Shown here piece by piece: positions 57,055 to 64,000 of a stretch of 64,000 bases of DNA (positions are counted from its first letter, which is position 1; the number at the start of each line of letters is the position of its first letter). Source of the DNA: Poa pratensis (Eukaryota > Streptophyta > Magnoliopsida > Poales > Poaceae); assembly GCA_947311845.1 (NCBI GenBank), contig CAMZMU010000048.1, positions 20,457,497 through 20,521,496 on the forward strand, written 5' to 3'. A program made the translations under genes and the position numbers. The notes under the pieces are model-generated. The model was not told the origin of the DNA and ran no database searches. It saw nothing but the letters and a program-made list of their open reading frames with translations.

Positions 57055-60000
57055 ATGGCGTCCTCGTCATCGACCGTGACGTCTCTGGCTGCGACGCTTG
57101 GAGCGCCGCCTGCCCAGCTCCTGACACAAGAAAATGCACTCGTTTGGAAAGCCCTTGTTGTCCCTGCTCTCCGTGGTGCCAGAGTCCTGAATCTTGTCAA
57201 AGGACTTAACCTGCTCCCCAAGAAGAGATCGAGGTGGAAGACAAAGATGGCAAGAAAGTGAAGGTTGAGAACGAGGCGTACATCACCTGGATCATGCGTG
57301 ACCAACAAGTTCTAAGGTATCTTCTGAGTGCCGTGTCACCTGATATATTAGCTCATGTCATTGGACTTGATACTGCTGCTGAGGTATGGAAAGCTCTTGA
57401 AGAACTCACGATGACTCAGTCACGCTCTCGGACGCAGCAGCTTCGTTCTGCACTTATTGAAACAAAGAAAGGTGATCTTTCGGCTGAAAAATACTTTGCT
57501 AAGATGAAAACCATAGCTTCTGAACTTGCTGCTGCTGGTAAGCCTCTTGATGATGATGAGCTGATCTGGTCTATCCTCCATGGTCTCGGTGATTCCTACA
57601 ACACACTGAAAATTGCCATCCGTGCCAATCCCACTACCACTTTAACTGATTTGTTTAGCCAGCTTCAGGCGTTTGATCAGCTGCACAAGGTGGAAGATGG
57701 GGATGTGTTTGTCTCGTCAGTCAATGCAGCAAGGCGTGGCAATTTTCCTCCTTCACGAGGAGGTGGAGGTGTACGTTCTGATTACAGGGAGCATTATGAT
57801 GACAGACGTGGTCGTTCTGCTGATCACTATGATGATAGGCGTGGTCGCTATGATAGTGGCCGCCGTGATGGGCGTGGTCACTATGACCGCCGTGATGATG
57901 GAGGCCGCAGGGATGATGGTGGTCGCCGCAATGATAATATGCAACGTGATGATGGAGGAAAACGTCGTGATAACCGTGATAATCGTGATAACCGACGCAG
58001 AGATGGGGCTGGCCGTCGTGAGCTTGTCGATCGGGCGCCCACTCCATATGTAAATGTCACCTGTCAGATATGTAAAATTCATGGTCATCCTGCTGTAGAG
58101 TGTTGGTGGCGCTACCAGAAAGATGGATCAGATAGTGATGGTGAGCAAGATGACAAAGGTGCTCATATGGCATCCTATGGAGTTGATACAAATTGGTACC
58201 CTGATACTGGAGCAACTGATCATGTGACAGGCGAATTAAGCAAGCTTGATGTGCATGAGAAGTACAAGGGGCGTGACCGTGTCTACACAGCTAATGGCAA
58301 TGGTATGAAAATTAGTCATATTGGTCATTCTACTTTGTGCACCCCTTCTAGTTCTCTGCATCTTAATAACATTTTTCATATTCCTAGTGCATCCAAAAAT
58401 CTTTTATCTGTTCACAAACTTACACGTGACAATGATATCTTTCTTGAGTTTCATCCGGATTTCTTTTTGATCAAGGATCAGGTCACAAGAAGGGTGCGGT
58501 TTAAAGGTCCCTGTCATGGTGGTCTCTATCCGCTAGTTCCTTTTTCCACTGGATCTTCCAAGCAAGCTTTCGCCACAATAATCGTCGTTTAGGACACCGT
58601 TCTTCGTTTGTCGTTCAACAAGTTCTTAGAAAGAATAAAATTTCGTACACTCCTGAGATAAACCCTTATATTTGTGATTCTTGTCAGTTAGCCAAAAGTC
58701 ATCAGTTGCCCTACCCTGTTTCTACGAGTGTTTCCACTACTCCTTTGGAGCAAGTGTTCTCTGATGTTTGGGGTCCTGCACCTGCTTCTGTTGGCAAACA
58801 TTTATACTATGTAAGCTTTATTGATGACTTTAGTAAGTTTACATGGATCTATTTGCTCAAGAATCGCTCTGACGTTTATCAAGTTTTTCTCAATTTTCAA
58901 CAATTTGTTGAACGCAAATTTGATGCAAAAATTAAAACCATGCAAACTGATTGGGGTGGTGAATATGAAACTCAATAGTTTTTTCAAAAAGTTGGCATTT
59001 CTCATCATGTATCATGTCCTCATGCGCATCAGCAAAATGGTTCAGCTGAGCGTAAACATCGCCATATTGTTGAAGTGGGTCTTTCATTGCTTGCAAATGC
59101 ATCCATGCCACTTAAATTCTGGGATGAAGCTTTTCTCACTGCCACTTTTCTCATAAACTTGCTTCCTAGCAAAGTGATAAATTTTGATACTCCTGTTGAA
59201 CGACTTTTGCACACCAAGCCTAACTATGAGTCTCTTCGTGTCTTTGGTTGTGCATGTTGGCCAAACTTACGTCCATATAATAAAAGAAAGCTTTCTTTTA
59301 GATCCACACGTTGTGTCTTCCTTGGATATAGTTCTCTTCACAAAGGTGTTAAATGCCTTGATCCCAAAACTGGTCGTGTGTATATTTCTAGGGATGTGGT
59401 TTTTGATGAAAATGTGTTCCCGTTTGCTTCTATGCACCCTAATGCTGGAGCTCGTCTACGTCAAGACATTCTTCTTCTACCCACCGATTCCACATCTTCC
59501 TCTCATGGGGTTGCACAATTTAATGACTATATGCCTTTGCCCGTTATTCCTGTTGTTACTAATTCTGCTCAGAATACTACAGCAAATGAACATGCAGATG
59601 ATAGTACTTCAGATGGTGATGATTCAGACGAAAATTCGGTTGAAAACGATGAAGAAATGAGCTCATACGCAGCAGAAAATGATCCTCAAATGCATGCACA
59701 AAATGACAACTCGGGCGGTGGATCCGATGCTGATTCGCCCGTCCCTTCCGAGCATGCGGCCATCGATCCCGAGGTGGATCCTGCTGCCACGGTCAGCGAT
59801 GCGGGGGACAGTTCCGCCTCGCACCAGTCCAGCGGTGCCACGGTGTCTCCTCCTGCACGAGGTCCCGCAGCTCCGACAGCGCCTCCTGCACGCGGTCACG
59901 CAGTCCCGACAGCGCGCCATGCACGTGGTCCCGCTGCTCCTTCTGCGCGCCAACGACACCGCTCCACGTCGTCCCCGCCTGCAGGTCATGGTCCCATGAG

Positions 60001-61778
60001 GCCTTCACGCCAACGTCAACGCGCAACGTCGCGCTCTCCTACACGTGCAGCGGAGGACGAAGAATCTTCTGCATCTGCCCATGCTGCTCCTTCAGGATCT
60101 TCTGCACCGAACGGCGCTGCTGCTTCGGTGTTTCCTGGATCGAGTACAAACACGGCTATCTAAAGGTATTCGCAATCCCAGAATTTACAAAGATGGTACA
60201 ATACGCTATGGTCGCTACGGGTTTCTTGCTTGTACAGGAGAACCGCATAGTCTATCTACAGCCCTTGATGATCCACTTTGGCGCAAAGCTATGCAAGAAG
60301 AATACAATGCATTGATTCAGAATAACACATGGCATTTGGTTCCTTCTAGTCCCAATAAAAATGTCATAGATTGCAAGTGGGTTTATCGCATCAAGAAACA
60401 TGCTGATGGTACAATTGACAGATATAAAGCTCGTCTTGTAGCAAAAGGTTTTAGGCAAAGATTTGGTATTGACTACGAAGACACATTCAGTCCTGTAGTT
60501 AAAGCAGCTACTATCAGAACTGTCTTAGCTGTTGCAGTTTCCAGAGGATGGAGTTTACGGCAGCTTGATGTCAAGAACGCGTTCTTACATGGTGTTCTGG
60601 AAGAGGAAGTGTACATGAAACAACCCCCAGGTTTTGAAGATCCTCATACCCCTCATTACATTTGCAAACTTGATAAAGCTATTTATGGTCTGAAGCAAGC
60701 TCCAAGAGCATGGTTCTCATGACTCAGTTCTAAGTTGCATGATCTTGGATTTATACCATCAAAGGCTGATACCTCCTTATTTCTCTATCAAAAATCAGGT
60801 ATAACTATTTTTGTCTTGATTTATGTTGATGACATTATAGTGACAAGCTCTTCAGATCAAGCTATATCAGCTTTACTTCGAGATCTCAATGATGATTTTG
60901 CTTTAAAAGATCTTGGTGACTTGCATTTTTTCTTGGGCATTGAAGTAACAAGAGCATCTAATGGTATTCTTTTGACACAAGAGAAATATGCTTCAGATTT
61001 GCTTGAGAAAATTGGTATGAAACACTGCAAGCCTGCGCCTACACCTCTTTCTCCCGATGAGCCTCTTTCTCTTGGTGATGGAGAGCCGCTTGGTTCAGAA
61101 GACTGCACTCAATACCGCTGTATTGTTGGTGCACTACAATACCTCACATTGACACGTCCAGATTTATCTTATTCTGTTAACAAAGTTTGTCAGTTTTTGC
61201 ATGCACCAACAACCACTCATTGGACAGCTGTCAAGAGAATCATGAGATATATTCAGGGTACCGTAGATCTTGGAATAACTTTCAAGTCTTCTCCTTCTAC
61301 TCTATTGAGTGCTTTTTTAGATGCAGACTGGGCTGGAAGTCCTGATGACAGACGGTCTACTGGAGGTTTTGCTATATTTGTTGGCCCAAATTTGGTTTCA
61401 TGGAATGCAAGGAAACAAGCTACAGTCTCACGTTCAAGTACAGAAGCTGAGTACAAGTCCTTAGCCAATGCCACAGCTGAACTAATATGGGTTGAAGCAC
61501 TTCTTGGTGAGCTTGGAGTCACGCTTCAGGAAAGGCCCTGTTTATGTTGTGATAATTTGGGTGCCACCTACCTTTCAGCAAATCCTGTGTTTCATGCACG
61601 TACCAAACACATAGAAATTGATTTTCATTTTGTTAGAGAAAGAGTAGCTGAAAAAAAATTAGATATCAAGTTTATATCCAGCAAAGACCAGGTTGCAGAT
61701 GGTTTTACAAAACCTCTCCCTGTTAGAAATCTCTTAGAGTTTAGACGTAATCTAAATCTTCTTCGAAGTTTAGATTAA
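57055..61778 (+). pseudogene. Copia gag-pol polyprotein, five disablements
   Basis: The start is ATG 57055 (MASSSSTVTS). In order: gag (to about 58000), an Arg/Asp/Gly-rich segment and a CCHC-like knuckle (CQICKIHGHPAVEC), protease (DTGATDH), integrase with its zinc region (about 58600) and core (DDFSKFTW), reverse transcriptase ([15 protein letters not shown]) and RNase H (DADWAGS, then STEAEYKS). Breaks: frameshifts at about 57225, 58575 and 60160, a TAG at 58975-58977 and a TGA at about 60719-60721. The copy is immobile on its own. Confidence 0.95.
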
Positions 61779-61785
61779 GGGGGTG

Positions 61786-61936
61786 TGTTAGATGTAATAT
61801 ACCGTATCGTATGGTATGGTATAGTATACCAACCCATACGGTACAAACCGTGTACAACCAAGCTGAGGGGTTTTTCCCAGCTATATCAACACACAACACG
61901 AGCCCTAACGGGTAATCGTTTCCGCCACAGTTGATA
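61786..61936 (+). repeat. Copia 3' LTR
   Basis: Partner of 56479-56630, preceded by the purine-rich tract and followed by the CGGGA duplication. Confidence 0.9.
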
Positions 61937-62026
61937 CGGGAGACCACTGAAGGCATGGAGATCGTGTACCCTTACACTTCCTTCCCTCTCCTGCCTGCCG
62001 GTAACAATGTGCATCTTACTGCATGA

Positions 62027-63108
62027 ATAAGATATGCCATATGTTGCATTTGGGATTGTGCTCACAGGTTTTTGTCCTATAGCTTGTACTCGAGTCTGAG
62101 AATGAGCAGTGGGTTTCCTGTTAGTGCATTTCTTGTATTTTGTTTCTCTCCGTGAGACTTTTTTCTTATGATTTTAATGAGAATGGATGTAATGATCTGC
62201 TTGACAAAAAGTTTGGGTGCGTTCCTTTCTTATTTTATTATGCCTCTATGCGAACAACAGTAGAGCATAGACTTTTTTTTAAACCAAGCATCCAATTTTT
62301 CATTTAAAATGGTAACAACACTAATTTGGCAATGAGAATGAAAATAACATACGACCGAGTTGTCTATTAGAATTCCCTCTTACATACTAATAATCTATAA
62401 AATGTTACAAACAATAACAATATGTGCGAAAGAATTCCACCATGGAAGAGTATTTTATATACATATCCATGGCAGGCCTATGGTCTATTTGACTTTGAAA
62501 TTTGGTGCTTGCAGTCTAGCACATGGTTTTGGATGAAGTCTAACTTCGATGGAGAATGTCATAGAAAGTTGCCAAAAATGTGTGAACTTTTACCCAATTT
62601 TTGTTGCCATTGGATCTATATCCAACTATTACAATTTTCTCCGTTAATGTAATAAATAGAGCACCTCGACGCTAATCAAAAACCATCTCCTACCCATCTC
62701 ACCGCCGCCGATTCCTAGCGGTGTCCTCACCAACCACCCTTCTCTACCTTTGTTTTTGCCATGCGATATGTGTGTTTGAAGCCTCTTCCTCCCCTTCAAG
62801 GTGGTCTTTGATGTCGCTTCCCATGTCTCGACAATATATGGTGATGTCTTTGGTGCATCCCATGTAAGGAAGGTGCGGGTTTCCCATCAAGGGGTACTCG
62901 TGGCGACACCATGAATTATATTCGGGGACGGAGGGAGACATTTTTAAAAGCGCAACTCCGCGGAGATATTACTTCTTCGAGCGATGAACAAGAAAGAGGT
63001 GGGAACACCATGCTTTAGTAAGAGTGACCATAAGTTAAAAAGGTAATTTACATACCTTAGTTGTATTGCAAATTTGAATCTCGAAACTAATCAAATAGTA
63101 TCGGAGCC
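62027..63108. other. F-box copy A 3' flank and duplicated upstream region of copy B
   Basis: 62475-62640 and 62740-63100 are clearly related to 47345-47510 and 47640-48010 (for example GCTTGCAGTCTAGCACATG and GGTGATGTCTTTG). The F-box duplication therefore includes more than 600 bp of upstream DNA. No separate gene seen. Confidence 0.7.
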
Positions 63109-64000
63109 ATGCGCCCCACCATAGCGCAAGAACTATATCTTGGGTTCCTGGAGAAAACCTTTCGTCATGTCCCGATACACTTGCTCCTGTCCGTGTCGTT
63201 TGTAGGGCACGACGCCGCATCGTGAATGATCCCAGTTTCCTCCACCGGTGCCGCGTGAGCCATGATGCACCCCTCACCATTGGCTTCTTCCACAACTCTA
63301 AAACCCTCCCTCGCCCATTCGTGCATGTTGGAGAAAATATTTTTCTTCTCCTTCAAGTTGTCCAATGATAAAAAATGGACATTCATGGATTGTCGCCACA
63401 CACATGTCCTTCTCCGTGATAGGCGTTGTTTCCTTGTGTGGCACCCAATGACCGGCTTCCACCACCTCATCGACGCACTGGGAGGGGGGGGGGGGGGGGG
63501 ATAGAATCAGAGGAGCAGCAAAGCCGCACTGCTCTCTGTGGTCGACTATGATGATGGCCACCATGTCTGCTGCCAGCACCCCACAAGCCCTTTCCGTGTG
63601 GCCCTTGTGCACACCGACTCCCATGGTCGTGCTTATGCTTGGGTATACTCTTCGCTTACTGGCCGGTGGAGTCGGTTAATCACCCACTCGGTGTGTGCCA
63701 TCCGCGCTAAGCCAGGTGTCGTTATCTTTATCATGTACCCCTCTACGACTACCGTGTTCTAGCCTACGACATGGACAAGTGCACTCTTACTATGTTCAGT
63801 CTCCGAAGGGGAGGCAATGTACGTATCATGAAGGTTGATGGAGGCGCACGTCGTGGCCTTGATGTCGTGCAGGGCCTTACACTGCGTCTGTGGGCACAGG
63901 GTGCCTTGGACGGCTGGATGTTGCGCACCACGGTTGATTTGGGCGAGGTTGTTGCTGGCCTGTCGAAGGCACCACTGCCTGAGACCGATCCTCGCTTCTT
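63109..64000 (+). pseudogene. F-box protein gene, copy B, frameshifted, runs off the window
   Basis: Starts ATG 63109 (MRPTIAQELYLGFLE), parallel to copy A, and continues to the window end at the point matching copy A piece 2. The F-box helices are interrupted by frame changes within the first 150 bp. A 17-base G run at 63484-63500 replaces the start of the segment equivalent to copy A 48390-48415. Further small indels follow. The codon at the position of the copy A stop is TGG here. Likely a decayed tandem duplicate. Confidence 0.8.

Larger units (their letters stand above)
56479..61936 (+). mobile_element. Ty1/copia retrotransposon, ~5.46 kb
   Basis: CGGGA flanks it at 56474-56478 and 61937-61941. 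LTRs of about 152 bp (56479-56630) and 151 bp (61786-61936) both begin TGTTAGATG and end GTTGATA, i.e. TG...TA rather than TG...CA. TGGTATCAGAGC (initiator-Met tRNA type primer site) follows the 5' LTR directly, and a purine run (AAGGGGG) precedes the 3' LTR. The order gag, protease, integrase, reverse transcriptase, RNase H defines copia. Confidence 0.95.
48023..62026 (+). pseudogene. F-box protein gene, copy A, broken by two retrotransposons
   Basis: Three pieces, 48023-48804, 56236-56478 and 61942-62026, join exactly in one frame (1,110 bp, 369 codons plus stop). The N-terminus (TIPQELHLGILENLPPHAET then VSVVCRAWRR) is an F-box, the SKP1-binding motif of SCF ubiquitin ligases. The rest is a grass-type F-box C-terminal domain of unknown target. 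Codon 89 is TGA (48287-48289), where the neighbouring copy B has TGG. A 7.4 kb LTR element lies between pieces 1 and 2 (duplication GGCCT) and a copia element between pieces 2 and 3 (duplication CGGGA). Copy B at 63109 supplies the comparison. The gene cannot make full-length protein. Confidence 0.9.

Noticed and set aside
60180..61778. An endogenous pararetrovirus reverse transcriptase
   Set aside because: The order integrase before reverse transcriptase, the LTR pair and the tRNA-Met primer site identify Ty1/copia.
57055..61778. A potentially active copia element
   Set aside because: Three frameshifts and two in-frame stops interrupt gag-pol.

Overview
The window looks like a chromosome segment of a large-genome grass, most likely the Triticeae tribe (wheat, Aegilops or barley). 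The evidence is its composition: a few intron-containing plant genes with GC-rich first exons, separated and interrupted by CACTA, Mutator, PIF/Harbinger, hAT, LINE, SINE, Ty1/copia and LTR elements. One LTR has the TGATACGTCTC-type start that I associate with high-copy Triticeae elements. Assignment to a species is not possible from sequence reading alone. There are no bacterial features, CRISPR arrays or rRNA genes.

Layout. 1-7781: the right-hand part of a CACTA (En/Spm) element. It has a degenerate minus-strand transposase, subterminal hairpins, tandem palindromic repeats and two small minus-strand ORFs; its left end lies outside the window. 8100-9940: two related long-inverted-repeat elements around a 906 bp Harbinger-type element. 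10150-18092 (minus): an apparently intact ten-exon gene for an AMP1/PLASTOCHRON3-class M28 carboxypeptidase (708 residues by my splice model), with four small insertions in its introns. 18857-20310: a tRNA-like sequence, a pyrimidine tract and an array of ATGGTTCC-cored repeats. 20463-22342: a SINE and a truncated LINE. 23587-33438 (minus): a CXE15-like carboxylesterase gene split after its 16th codon by an 8.8 kb Mutator-like element (24565-33388). That element carries a MURA-type transposase and a convergent plant-mobile-domain gene. 33567-38249: AT-rich sequence with small palindromic elements. 38250-39871: a Harbinger-type element carrying a non-transposase ORF. 40419-43165 (plus): an apparently intact three-exon GTD-binding (DUF593) gene. 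43680-45290: a decayed Harbinger transposase. 47350-64000: a tandemly duplicated F-box locus. Copy A is broken by a 7.4 kb LTR element and a 5.3 kb copia element and also has a premature stop. Copy B is decayed and runs off the window.

The probably functional host genes are the carboxypeptidase and the GTD-binding gene. The esterase and both F-box copies are pseudogenes by sequence. The esterase catalytic domain is still open, in a frame that now begins inside the transposon terminus. Exact ends of several mobile elements are fixed by target-site duplications that I could read directly.
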